From positions 1-53,211 of the forward strand of contig JAAXZX010000047.1 in NCBI GenBank assembly GCA_012719645.1: a stretch of DNA of 53,211 nucleotides, in the 5' to 3' direction. The stretch comes from Clostridiaceae bacterium. GTDB lineage: Bacteria; Bacillota; Clostridia; DSM-8532. A program made the translations under genes and the position numbers. Shown here piece after piece: positions 43,696-51,946 of the stretch (positions within the stretch are counted from its first letter, which is position 1; every line of letters begins with the position of its first letter). The notes under the pieces are model-generated. The model was not told where the DNA came from. It worked only from the letters and a program-made list of their open reading frames with translations, and did not search any database.

Positions 43696-45336
43696 TTTTC
43701 GTTTATAAAGTATCTTTACCTGGTCCTGCTGCTGCTTCTTGCCTGCAGGATGTTTTCAATCCAGGCGTCAAGGGGGCGGGAGTATTCCCAGGCTGCCGCT
43801 GTACAGCGATGGAGGAATACGAAGATCTATACCGAGCGGGGGGATATCCTGGACAGGAACGGCATCAGGTTCACAAACCGCAGCAAGCAGGATATTGCGG
43901 TTATCCTGCCCGCGGACCTGTTGAAGGATGCGTCGGCGCTGAGCCGGGCAGCCGAACTCCTCGGCAGGCAAACAGGTGAATTGGAGGAGGCAGCCGCAAG
44001 GAGTTACCTTCCCTACTCCGTCAGGGTATCGGAGGAACAGGCGAACGCGATTATGGACGCAGGCATAACCGGACTCAGCATACTGGAGGTTCCGGTCCGG
44101 AACTCGGAGGATATGCTGGCCGCCCATATTATCGGATATGTTGACGAAAAGGGTGAAGAAGGTCTTTCCGGAATCGAGAAGGCCTACCAGGACACGCTGA
44201 AAAACGGAGGCGGCGTTTTCGCAGGAGTACTGGCCGATGCAGGCGATACTGCCATGGAGCAGTTCGGTTACCGCATCCAGGATACCACTGGAGTGGGCAG
44301 GCTCAATATCAGGACGACGCTGGACTACCATATGCAGGAGATCGTCGAGGAAACCATGGACCTGATGGTAGACAGGGGAGCGGTCGTAATCCTGGATATC
44401 CTAAACGGTGATTTACTGGCCATGGCTTCGCGCCCTGCTTTCAATCCCTCGGATGTGGGCAGCGCCCTTAATGACAAGGCCCAGCCCCTGTTCAACCGGG
44501 CATTGGGCGAGTATATTCCCGGCTCCATCTTCAAGATAGTAACTGCCGCGGCGGCGCTGGAAAAAGGGATATCTCCCGAGACATCCTTTGATTGCCCGGG
44601 CTATGTAATGATGGGCGACCTGATGATGAAATGCTGGAACTATGACAGGGGCGGCCACGGTACCCTGAACATGGCACAGGGCTTTGCCCAGTCCTGCAAC
44701 TCCTATTTTATCAGCCTTGGACAGATGGTGGGCAAAAGGGATATCATCGCCATGGCTGAAAGGCTCGGCCTGGGGAAGAGGACGGGGCTGTACCTCCAGG
44801 GCATAGGCGAGCCCTACGGGCTTTTACCCAATACCATGGGATATACATCGGCTGCCGAAACCGCGAACCTGTCCATCGGGCAGGGGGATCTGCTCATTTC
44901 CCCGGTCCAGGCTGCAAGACTGGTGTCTGTTATCGCCAATGGCGGAATACTCAACAGGGTCTCGGTCATTGACTGCATCGTAAATGACCAGGGTGAAAAG
45001 ATCCGCAATATCAAATCGCCTGCCTGGGAGCGGGTGCTTAAAAAGGAGACTGCCGAAGCACTCCACAGGATGATGATGATGACGGTGGAGGACGGGACAG
45101 GACGACTTGCCGATATAAAGGGCTTCGGCGGAAGCGCCGGCAAGACCGGAAGCGCCGAAACCGGATGGGTCCAGGATAACAGGGGTGTCCTGCATGCCTG
45201 GTTCGTGGGATATTTCCCCGTGGACAATCCTCGGTATGCCATGTGCGTCTTTATCGAGGACGGCGCGAGCGGAGGCAGGAGCGCTGCCCCGGTGTTTGCC
45301 GAAATCTCGGCCAGGATACTTGATTTGGGATACTGA
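43684..45336 (+). CDS. class B penicillin-binding protein (transpeptidase)
   Basis: A 550-residue membrane-anchored peptidoglycan transpeptidase. The N-terminal signal anchor is at about residues 8-27. The pedestal domain begins RWRNTKIYTERGDILDRNGI. The catalytic domain has SIFK (S281, K284), SCN (337-339) and KTG (487-489). There are no PASTA domains and no glycosyltransferase. It is shorter than SpoVD or FtsI and could act in elongation, division or sporulation; sequence does not decide. The start ATG at 43684 is the only plausible one before an in-frame stop at 43639, and it is buried in a strong hairpin. Placed after ribF, ahead of two envelope-stress type membrane proteins. Confidence 0.9.
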   Translation: MKPRFSFIKYLYLVLLLLLACRMFSIQASRGREYSQAAAVQRWRNTKIYTERGDILDRNGIRFTNRSKQDIAVILPADLLKDASALSRAAELLGRQTGELEEAAARSYLPYSVRVSEEQANAIMDAGITGLSILEVPVRNSEDMLAAHIIGYVDEKGEEGLSGIEKAYQDTLKNGGGVFAGVLADAGDTAMEQFGYRIQDTTGVGRLNIRTTLDYHMQEIVEETMDLMVDRGAVVILDILNGDLLAMASRPAFNPSDVGSALNDKAQPLFNRALGEYIPGSIFKIVTAAAALEKGISPETSFDCPGYVMMGDLMMKCWNYDRGGHGTLNMAQGFAQSCNSYFISLGQMVGKRDIIAMAERLGLGKRTGLYLQGIGEPYGLLPNTMGYTSAAETANLSIGQGDLLISPVQAARLVSVIANGGILNRVSVIDCIVNDQGEKIRNIKSPAWERVLKKETAEALHRMMMMTVEDGTGRLADIKGFGGSAGKTGSAETGWVQDNRGVLHAWFVGYFPVDNPRYAMCVFIEDGASGGRSAAPVFAEISARILDLGY

Positions 45337-45483
45337 CAGCGACCTGGGCTTTACAGGGATCCCACCATGTAGTATTTATCAGGAATCCTGCTATACAGTT
45401 ATTTCACATCAGACAACGGGAAACCTGTTCCGTATAGACTAATAGAAAGCGAAAAAGGGCTTTCGAGAAACAGGGGTGTCTGT

Positions 45484-45930
45484 ATGGGAAAAAGGTTTTA
45501 CAGGAAAATGAACGATAAAATAATAGGGGGCGTGTGCTCGGGCCTGGCCGAATATATCGGCATGGATAAATCCATTGTCAGGCTCCTGGCCCTTGTGGCC
45601 ATCATGGCCAGCGGCTTGGTGCCCGGACTTCTCGTGTACTTCCTGTGCTGCATTATCGTGCCATATGATGTACAGGCATGGCAGGATCATCGCCATGACA
45701 ACTACAGTCATGATATCCATGAAGAGAGCCCTTATGACAGTGAATATGAAGGGTCCGGAGAATACTGGCATGAGGGGAATACAAGGAAGGTATTCGGGGC
45801 GCTGCTGATCGCGGCGGGTGTCTTCCTGCTGGCACGGCTGTTCTTCGACTGGCTTAACTGGCGCTACATCCTTGCGGGCTTGCTGATTATCGTCGGTATA
45901 TATATACTGATTGGAAGCAGAAGGAATTAG
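45484..45930 (+). CDS. PspC-domain membrane protein
   Basis: A 148-residue membrane protein. Residues 1-62 form a PspC domain (FYRKMNDKIIGGVCSGLAEYIGMDKSIVRLLALVAIM), with a helix spanning the membrane. A His/Asp/Glu-rich hydrophilic stretch (QDHRHDNYSHDIHEESPYDSE) follows, then two more hydrophobic segments at about 100-145. PspC proteins respond to envelope stress. It precedes the LiaF-like gene by 30 bp, and the two are probably co-transcribed. Confidence 0.85.
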   Translation: MGKRFYRKMNDKIIGGVCSGLAEYIGMDKSIVRLLALVAIMASGLVPGLLVYFLCCIIVPYDVQAWQDHRHDNYSHDIHEESPYDSEYEGSGEYWHEGNTRKVFGALLIAAGVFLLARLFFDWLNWRYILAGLLIIVGIYILIGSRRN

Positions 45931-45960
45931 GCTCGCGGCCGGCCGGAAAGGGTGGATGAT

Positions 45961-46836
45961 ATGAGAAGATCGCACGTCATATTGGGATCGCTGCTGATAA
46001 TAATCGGCGTTTTATGGATACTTGCATCTACCGGCACGCTTCAGCTCAATATAGACATTATCGGTGCCCTGAGCACACTGTGGCCTGTCTTCATCGTGGC
46101 GGCAGGCATCACGCTCCTGCTGAAAAAGGAAGCCCACGGGATGCGGGCCCTTGTATGGATCCTGACCATCGCCATTGTCTGCGGATATGGAATATACCTG
46201 GGCAGCGGCAGCCACAATTTCGCGAAAGGTGGAGATATCCATGTCTTTGAAATGAAAGCAGGCATGGAACATGCAAAGCTGGAAGTCAACACCGGGACGG
46301 CAACCATTCGGATAGGCGCTTCCGATTCGGCGCTTGCACGGGTGGATTCCAACATAGAAGGCCTGCAGTACAGTTTCACCGGCGGGAGGAACAGCGGCAT
46401 AGTGTTTTCTCAGAAATGGAAGCCTTTAAGGAATGATTCAGGGAAGAACTTCCATGCCGATCTGAACGAAAACGTCCTGTGGAATCTTGAAATCAATGCG
46501 GGAGTTGCCGACGGGATTATTGACTTCTCAGGATTCCCGCTGGAGGGTTGTGAAGTCAATGCCGGCACCTGCGACCTGAGGATTGTCGCGGGAACCCTGC
46601 AGGACAAGGCATACATCAGATGCACCGGTGGTACCGCAAGCATCAGCATCACCATCCCGGAGGGGACCGGAATACGCATAAAATCCGACGCAGTTGCGAA
46701 CGACATCAGCGGGAAGGGCATAACCATCAGGAAGGAAAACGGGATCTACAAATCAACAAATTATGATACGGCGGAGAGGACCATTGAACTGAATATAAGC
46801 AGCCCGGTCACAAAGGTAAACGTGACCGTTCCATGA
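45961..46836 (+). CDS. LiaF-like membrane protein, envelope stress response family
   Basis: A 291-residue protein. The N-terminus has three or four hydrophobic segments (SHVILGSLLIIIGVLWILA, LWPVFIVAAGITLLL, ALVWILTIAIVCGYGIYLG). From about residue 90 it becomes a beta-rich domain of the LiaF/toastrack kind (ELEVNTGTATIRIG-like KLEVNTGTATIRIGASD, LEINAGVADGIIDFSG, CEVNAGTCDLRIVAG). LiaF inhibits the LiaRS system in Bacillus, but no LiaRS genes are in this window. Start at 45961 follows AAAGGGTGG. Paired with the upstream PspC gene. Confidence 0.82.
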   Translation: MRRSHVILGSLLIIIGVLWILASTGTLQLNIDIIGALSTLWPVFIVAAGITLLLKKEAHGMRALVWILTIAIVCGYGIYLGSGSHNFAKGGDIHVFEMKAGMEHAKLEVNTGTATIRIGASDSALARVDSNIEGLQYSFTGGRNSGIVFSQKWKPLRNDSGKNFHADLNENVLWNLEINAGVADGIIDFSGFPLEGCEVNAGTCDLRIVAGTLQDKAYIRCTGGTASISITIPEGTGIRIKSDAVANDISGKGITIRKENGIYKSTNYDTAERTIELNISSPVTKVNVTVP

Positions 46837-46866
46837 AACCGATGCCTGTCCGGTATAAACACGGCG

Positions 46867-46899
46867 GCCTGTGTCCATGACACGGGCTTTTTTGTTTTT
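46867..46899 (+). terminator. rho-independent terminator
   Basis: GCCTGTGTC (46867-46875) pairs with GACACGGGC (46879-46887, one wobble), followed by TTTTTTGTTTTT. Confidence 0.88.
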
Positions 46900-47023
46900 C
46901 AAAACGGGAATAACCGCATCGGAAATCAAGACATCTTTCGCCATATTTCCCTTGCCCCATACTGTACGAAATGGGAAAATAAAGCATCGACACAAAACTA
47001 TTCAGGTAATATAAAAACTTTAC

Positions 47024-47052
47024 TTGTAAATTGTGGAATCTGACAATATAAT
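47024..47052 (+). promoter_or_regulatory. promoter of spo0A
   Basis: TTGTAA (47024-47029), 17-bp spacer, TATAAT (47047-47052), about 34 bp before the start codon. A sequence related to a Spo0A box (TGTCGAT on the minus strand near 46985-46991) lies upstream but is not a full match. Confidence 0.65.
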
Positions 47053-47085
47053 TAGCAATAGAGATACAAAGGAGGTAGGTTCAGT

Positions 47086-47895
47086 GTGAAAGATAAAATT
47101 CGTGTTCTGGTAGCGGATGATAATGTCGCATTTGGCATGATTATCTGCGAATTCCTGGAAAGCCAGGCCGACATCGAAGTGGCAGCAAGGGTTGAAAACG
47201 GTGAGGATGCCATTGAAATGATTGAGAAAACCAAGCCCGATATTGTCGTGTTGGATATCATCATGCCAAGACTTGACGGGCTGGGCGTGCTTACCCGTTA
47301 CAAGGATGTAAGCCCGTCGGAAAAGCCTTTGTTCATCGTTCTTTCAGCTGTGGGTCAGGACAGGATTACCCAGCAGGCTCTCTCCCTGGGCGCAATCTAT
47401 TACATCGTCAAGCCCTTTGATCTTGGGGTCCTTGTCGAAAGGATAAGGGAACTGGTCAGGACCCACAGCCCGACTGTCCTGCGCATGGAGGGCACGGCCG
47501 TGACGCCGTCCTCACCCGCCAGGATAGCCCATACAGGCGGTGACAGCGTCCAGTCCAAGATTACCCAGATCATGCGGGATGTGGGCGTGCCTGCACATAT
47601 CAAGGGTTACCAGTACATGCGCGATGCCATCATGATGGCCTTCAAGGACCGCGAGATAATCAGCGCTGTCACCAAGAGACTGTATCCTGAACTGGCCAAG
47701 GCGCACAAGACAACCCCGAGCAGGGTTGAGCGGGCGATAAGGCATGCCATTGAGGTTGCCTGGAACAGGGGACGCGTTGATACTATCAACGACCTCTTCG
47801 GCTATACCATCAATACCCGCAAGGGGAAGCCCACAAACTCGGAATTCATTGCCATGGTGGCCGATACGCTGAGACTTAGCGAGAAGAGCAGTTGA
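47086..47895 (+). CDS. spo0A: sporulation transcription factor Spo0A
   Basis: The 269-residue response regulator that commits the cell to sporulation. The receiver domain has LVADDN (D11, D12), the phosphorylated D57 in [12 protein letters not shown], and VLSAVG; the switch lysine is in YIVKPFD. After a short linker with PSSPARIAH, the Spo0A DNA-binding domain carries [19 protein letters not shown] and [21 protein letters not shown]. The GTG start at 47086 has AAAGGAGG upstream. spoIVB, which precedes spo0A in most Clostridia and Bacilli, is not next to it here. Confidence 0.98.
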   Translation: MKDKIRVLVADDNVAFGMIICEFLESQADIEVAARVENGEDAIEMIEKTKPDIVVLDIIMPRLDGLGVLTRYKDVSPSEKPLFIVLSAVGQDRITQQALSLGAIYYIVKPFDLGVLVERIRELVRTHSPTVLRMEGTAVTPSSPARIAHTGGDSVQSKITQIMRDVGVPAHIKGYQYMRDAIMMAFKDREIISAVTKRLYPELAKAHKTTPSRVERAIRHAIEVAWNRGRVDTINDLFGYTINTRKGKPTNSEFIAMVADTLRLSEKSS

Positions 47896-47945
47896 GTACG
47901 CTGAAACCCAGGACTCATTATCCGCATATTTAATTGGTCGTTTCC

Positions 47946-47985
47946 GCGGGACGGTTTAAAACAGCCGTCCCGCTTTGAATTTTCT
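47946..47985 (+). terminator. rho-independent terminator of spo0A
   Basis: GCGGGACGG (47946-47954) pairs with CCGTCCCGC (47965-47973), followed by TTTGAATTTTC. Confidence 0.85.
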
Positions 47986-47999
47986 ATTTCCAATAAATG

Positions 48000-48028
48000 T
48001 TGCAAAAGAGGTTATACTACTATATAAT
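48000..48028 (+). promoter_or_regulatory. promoter of the transcarboxylase operon
   Basis: TTGCAA (48000-48005), 17-bp spacer, TATAAT (48023-48028), followed by a leader of about 75 nt. Confidence 0.75.
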
Positions 48029-48109
48029 TATTATGACCTGCTTATAATAAAAAGGTTAAACAATTAACAAACCAAACACCCGACCGATTCACAGTATTGA
48101 GGTGAAAGA

Positions 48110-49660
48110 ATGACAACACGCGATAAGATTGACGACCTTCGCCGGAGAAGGGAACGCGTTCTCCAGGGAGGCGGGGAGGCAAGGATCGAGAAGCAGCACC
48201 AGGCAGGAAAGCATACTGCCAGGGAACGTCTCGGGCTTCTTCTGGACGAGGGCAGCTTCGTTGAGATTGACGCCTTTGTGGAAACACGGGGTACCGATTT
48301 CGGCATGCAGGAAAAGAAAATTGCCGGCGACGGTGTTGTAACGGGTTATGGAACCGTGGACGGCCGGCTTGTTTTTGTTTCATCCCAGGATTTTACCGTG
48401 ATTGGCGGGTCGCTGGGTGAGATGCACGCGAAGAAGATCACAAAGGCCATGGATATGGCCATGAAGATGGGGGCGCCGTTTATAAGCATAAACGACTCGG
48501 GCGGGGCCAGGATCGAGGAGGGCATCGACGCCCTCGGAGGTTTCGGGGAAATTTTCCGCAGGAACACGCTGGCGTCGGGCGTCATTCCCCAGATTTCAGT
48601 CATCATGGGCCCTTGCGCCGGCGGCGCTGTCTATTCCCCGGCCATCACAGATTTCGTCTTCATGGTTGAGAAAACCAGCCATATGTTCATAACCGGCCCG
48701 TCGGTCATCAAGGCTGTAACGGGGGAAGATGTCACCTTTGAAGCCCTGGGCGGGGCAGGAGCCCACAGCACCGTCAGCGGTGTGGCCCATTTCGCGTCGC
48801 CCGATGAGGAAGCCTGTTTCAATAAAATTAAGAAGCTCTTAAGCTTCCTGCCCGACAACAACCTGAGCGATCCCGAAATCATCCTTTCCGGGGACGATGT
48901 AAACCGGATGGATGAGGAACTGAACGGTATAATACCTGACGATCCCAACAAGCCCTATGACATGCTGAGCATCATTACCAGCGTTGTGGATAACGGGGAT
49001 TTTCTGCAGGTCCATGAGGGGTTTGCCAGGAATATCATAGTGGGTTTTGGACGGATAGGGGGAAGGACCGTCGGGATCGTGGCCAACCAGCCCAGGATCC
49101 TTGCGGGAGTGCTGGATGTGGACGCCTCCGATAAGGCGGCGCGTTTTGTCCGTTTCTGCGATGCGTTCAATATTCCCCTGGTTACATTTACCGACGTTCC
49201 CGGATACCTGCCGGGAGTCCAGCAGGAGCATAGCGGCATCATAAGGCATGGAGCCAAGCTGCTTTATGCCATATCCGAGGCCACGGTGCCAAAGATCAAC
49301 GTCATTATCCGGAAGGCTTACGGCGGCGCCTATATCGCCATGAACAGCAAGCACCTGGGCGCCGATATGGTGCTGGCATGGCCCACCGCCGAGATAGCCG
49401 TTATGGGTCCCGATGGAGCCGCCAATATCATATTCAAGAGGGAGATTGCCAACGCGGAAGATCCGATTTCCTTCAGGAAGGAAAAGATCCAGGAATACAG
49501 GGATAAGTTCTCGAACCCATATATCGCTGCCGCAAGGGGATATGTGGACGATGTCATAGAGCCTGCCGAAACCCGCCAGCGTATTGCAGGCGCCCTGGAC
49601 ATGCTGTCGGGAAAGCGGGAGACCAGGCCGCCAAAGAAACACGGAAACATACCTGTTTAG
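48110..49660 (+). CDS. acyl-CoA carboxyltransferase subunit (methylmalonyl-CoA carboxyltransferase 12S type)
   Basis: A 516-residue crotonase-fold carboxyltransferase that moves CO2 between biotin and an acyl-CoA such as propionyl- or acetyl-CoA. Motifs: KHTARERLGLLLDEGSF, FSQDFTVIGGSLGE-type SSQDFTVIGGSLGEMHAKKI, NDSGGARIEEG, PQISVIMGPCAGGAVYSPA, FTDVPGYLPGVQQEHSGIIRHGAKLLYA and RKAYGGAYIAMNSKHLGAD. The start at 48110 follows GAGGTGAAAG. It heads a three-gene operon with a biotin carrier and an OadA-type subunit; together they match the 12S, 1.3S and 5S parts of soluble transcarboxylase. Confidence 0.93.
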   Translation: MTTRDKIDDLRRRRERVLQGGGEARIEKQHQAGKHTARERLGLLLDEGSFVEIDAFVETRGTDFGMQEKKIAGDGVVTGYGTVDGRLVFVSSQDFTVIGGSLGEMHAKKITKAMDMAMKMGAPFISINDSGGARIEEGIDALGGFGEIFRRNTLASGVIPQISVIMGPCAGGAVYSPAITDFVFMVEKTSHMFITGPSVIKAVTGEDVTFEALGGAGAHSTVSGVAHFASPDEEACFNKIKKLLSFLPDNNLSDPEIILSGDDVNRMDEELNGIIPDDPNKPYDMLSIITSVVDNGDFLQVHEGFARNIIVGFGRIGGRTVGIVANQPRILAGVLDVDASDKAARFVRFCDAFNIPLVTFTDVPGYLPGVQQEHSGIIRHGAKLLYAISEATVPKINVIIRKAYGGAYIAMNSKHLGADMVLAWPTAEIAVMGPDGAANIIFKREIANAEDPISFRKEKIQEYRDKFSNPYIAAARGYVDDVIEPAETRQRIAGALDMLSGKRETRPPKKHGNIPV

Positions 49661-49690
49661 TCTTGATCTGAAGATGGAAGGAGCAGTCTG

Positions 49691-50122
49691 ATGAGAAGGT
49701 TTGTTGTAAATGTAAATGGCAACCGTTATGAAGTTGATGTTGAGGAAGTCGGGGCATTTGCCCAGGCCGCGCCGGCCGTGAATGCAGCCTCATTCCCGGC
49801 AGCCGCGCCCAAAACCGCGGAGCCACCTGTGGTTTCTGCTGCGCCGGCATCCGCCAGGCAGGATGAACCTGCGCCTGCATCCCAGGCAGCGCATTCAGGT
49901 GCGAAAGGCGCTTTCCAGATTACCGCTCCGATGCCCGGTACCATACTTGACATCAGGGTGAATGTAGGCGACTTTGTGACAAAGGGCACGGTGATAGCGA
50001 TCCTTGAAGCCATGAAGATGGAGAACGAGATCCTGGCGCCGCAGGATGCCATAATAGCCAGTATCAACGTTTCAAGAAACCAGCAGGTAAACTCCGGAGA
50101 CATCATAATAACCTATAACTGA
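49691..50122 (+). CDS. biotin carboxyl carrier protein of the transcarboxylase
   Basis: A 143-residue carrier. The N-terminal RRFVVNVNGNRYEVDVEEV strand is followed by an Ala/Pro-rich flexible linker (about 25-72) and the biotinyl domain starting ITAPMPGTILDIRVNVGDFV. Biotin is attached to the lysine of EAMKM (K109). ATG 49691 follows GGAAGGAG. It lies 30 bp after the carboxyltransferase gene and 20 bp before the OadA-type gene. Confidence 0.95.
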   Translation: MRRFVVNVNGNRYEVDVEEVGAFAQAAPAVNAASFPAAAPKTAEPPVVSAAPASARQDEPAPASQAAHSGAKGAFQITAPMPGTILDIRVNVGDFVTKGTVIAILEAMKMENEILAPQDAIIASINVSRNQQVNSGDIIITYN

Positions 50123-50142
50123 ACCAGGAGGATTAACAGACA

Positions 50143-51540
50143 ATGGGAGTAAAAATAACCGAAACTGTTTTGCGCGATGCGCACCAATCCCTTATAGCCA
50201 CCAGGATGACCACCGATGAGATGCTTCCCGTAGTGGAAAAGCTGGACCAGGTGGGCTACCAGTCGCTGGAATGCTGGGGAGGAGCCACCTTCGATTCATG
50301 CCTCAGGTTCCTGAACGAGGATCCCTGGGAAAGGCTCCGCAAGATAAGGGATAAGGCTAAAAACACAAAGCTTCAGATGCTCCTGAGGGGGCAGAACCTC
50401 GTAGGATACAAGCATTACGCCGACGATGTGGTGGACTATTTCGTCAGGAAATCAATTGCCAATGGCATTGATATCATAAGAATCTTTGATGCCCTCAACG
50501 ACCTGAGGAACGTGGAGCGGGCCATCAAGGCCTGCAAGAGTGAAGGCGGGCACGCCCAGGGCTGTTTCTCCTATACCATCAGCCCGTACCACAGCCTGGA
50601 GAAGTTTGTGGAGGATGCCAGGACCCTTGTTGAAATGGGCGCAGACTCGGTTTGCATCAAGGATATGGCCGGGCTTCTTCTTCCCTACCAGGCCTACGAG
50701 TTGGTGAAGGCATTAAAGGAGAACGTGAAGGTTCCCATCCAGGTTCACACCCACTATACAAGCGGCGCTGGTTCCATGACCTATCTGAAGGCTATTGAAG
50801 CAGGAGCGGACGTGATCGACTGCGCCATATCCCCGATGGCCATGGGCACATCCCAGCCGCCGACCGAGTCCATGGTTGCATCCCTGAAGGATACCCCATA
50901 CGATACCGGGTATGACCTTAAACTCCTGACCGAGATAGCCGAATACTTCAGCCACCTCAAGTTGAAATACCTGGAGGGCGGCCAGTTGAATTCCAAGGTC
51001 ATGGGCGTTGATGTCAACGCGCTGATCTACCAGGTGCCCGGAGGCATGCTTTCAAATCTCGTTTCCCAGCTTAAACAGGCCGGGAAGGAAGACCTTTTCA
51101 TGGATGTGCTCAAGGAGATACCCAGGGTCAGGGAGGATTTGGGATATCCGCCCCTTGTTACGCCCACCAGCCAGATCGTCGGGACCCAGGCAGTTATGAA
51201 TGTCATTTCGGGCGAGCGCTACAAGATGGTTCCCAAGGAAACCAAGGCCCTTGTCAGGGGTGAATACGGAAGGACGCCGGCGCCCATTTCCGAAGAGATC
51301 GTAAGGAAGATCATCGGTGATGAAGAGCCCATTACATGCAGGCCGGCCGACCTGATACCCAATGAACTGGACAGGATCAAGGCAGAGATGGCCGAGTATA
51401 TGGAGCAGGAAGAGGATGTTCTTACCTATGCAATGTATCCCCAGGTGGCGCAGAAGTTCTTCGAGTACAGACGGGCTCAGAAATACAGGATCGATACCGA
51501 TATGGTGAGCTATGAATACAAGATCCACCCCCTCGGGTGA
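50143..51540 (+). CDS. oxaloacetate decarboxylase alpha / transcarboxylase 5S-type subunit
   Basis: A 465-residue TIM-barrel carboxyltransferase that moves CO2 from oxaloacetate to biotin, or the reverse. Motifs: ETVLRDAHQSLIATRMTT (metal-binding D), WGGATFDSCLRFLNEDPWERLR, LLRGQNLVGYKHYADD, SVCIKDMAGLL (carbamylated-lysine strand) and the metal site QVHTHYTSG. It has no biotin domain of its own, consistent with the separate carrier upstream. No membrane beta subunit or gamma subunit is encoded nearby, so a sodium-pumping decarboxylase is unlikely from this locus. Pyruvate carboxylase subunit B is an alternative family name. Confidence 0.92.
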   Translation: MGVKITETVLRDAHQSLIATRMTTDEMLPVVEKLDQVGYQSLECWGGATFDSCLRFLNEDPWERLRKIRDKAKNTKLQMLLRGQNLVGYKHYADDVVDYFVRKSIANGIDIIRIFDALNDLRNVERAIKACKSEGGHAQGCFSYTISPYHSLEKFVEDARTLVEMGADSVCIKDMAGLLLPYQAYELVKALKENVKVPIQVHTHYTSGAGSMTYLKAIEAGADVIDCAISPMAMGTSQPPTESMVASLKDTPYDTGYDLKLLTEIAEYFSHLKLKYLEGGQLNSKVMGVDVNALIYQVPGGMLSNLVSQLKQAGKEDLFMDVLKEIPRVREDLGYPPLVTPTSQIVGTQAVMNVISGERYKMVPKETKALVRGEYGRTPAPISEEIVRKIIGDEEPITCRPADLIPNELDRIKAEMAEYMEQEEDVLTYAMYPQVAQKFFEYRRAQKYRIDTDMVSYEYKIHPLG

Positions 51541-51558
51541 GCGATCGATCGGACACAG

Positions 51559-51592
51559 ACCTCCCCGCCTCAGCCGGCGCGGGAGGTTTTTG
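51559..51592 (+). terminator. terminator of the transcarboxylase operon
   Basis: ACCTCCC (from 51559) pairs with GGGAGGT (to 51587), with CGCC/GGCG inside, followed by TTTTTGTC. Confidence 0.85.
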
Positions 51593-51664
51593 TCAGTTAA
51601 TGGTTGTGTCGCGATCCCGCTTTTTGGGTAAATAGCAATTACAAGTTCTTTTAAGGAGGGGATG

Positions 51665-51847
51665 ATGTCTGTGGATATAGCGGCGATGTCTGTAATCTAT
51701 CACCAGAACGCTGCCAGGCAGCAGGCCGGCATCATGATACTGAAAAAAGCCATGGATAACATGGATGCAAACAATGAGATCCTGCGCAGACTCATGGAGC
51801 AGAGCGTCAATCCCCATATCGGTTCCAATGTAGATATCAAAGTCTGA
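51665..51847 (+). CDS. YjfB-like putative motility protein
   Basis: A 60-residue protein resembling the YjfB family (PF14070): VDIAAMSVIYHQNAARQQAGIMILKKAMDNMD. Such proteins are often encoded in motile Firmicutes, but their function is not established. AAGGAGGGG precedes three possible starts: ATG 51662, ATG 51665 and GTG 51671. The GTG gives the most typical family start (MDIAAMS). Between the transcarboxylase terminator and glucose-6-phosphate isomerase; probably its own transcript. No flagellar genes are in the window. Confidence 0.72.
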   Translation: MSVDIAAMSVIYHQNAARQQAGIMILKKAMDNMDANNEILRRLMEQSVNPHIGSNVDIKV

Positions 51848-51888
51848 TACCGTCATGTTTGCAGAGAATACACAAGTCTGATAAAACG

Positions 51889-51897
51889 TGGTAGAAT
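51889..51897 (+). promoter_or_regulatory. extended -10 promoter of pgi
   Basis: TGGTAGAAT at 51889-51897 is an extended -10 element about 50 bp before the start codon. No good -35 is seen. Confidence 0.4.
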
Positions 51898-51946
51898 AGT
51901 CCAGGTAAAATATGCAAGACTATATCGGGGAAAGGTATGAGCCACG

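Noticed and set aside
46985-46997. Spo0A box upstream of spo0A
   Set aside because: TGTCGAT differs from TGTCGAA and stands alone; not enough to claim autoregulation.
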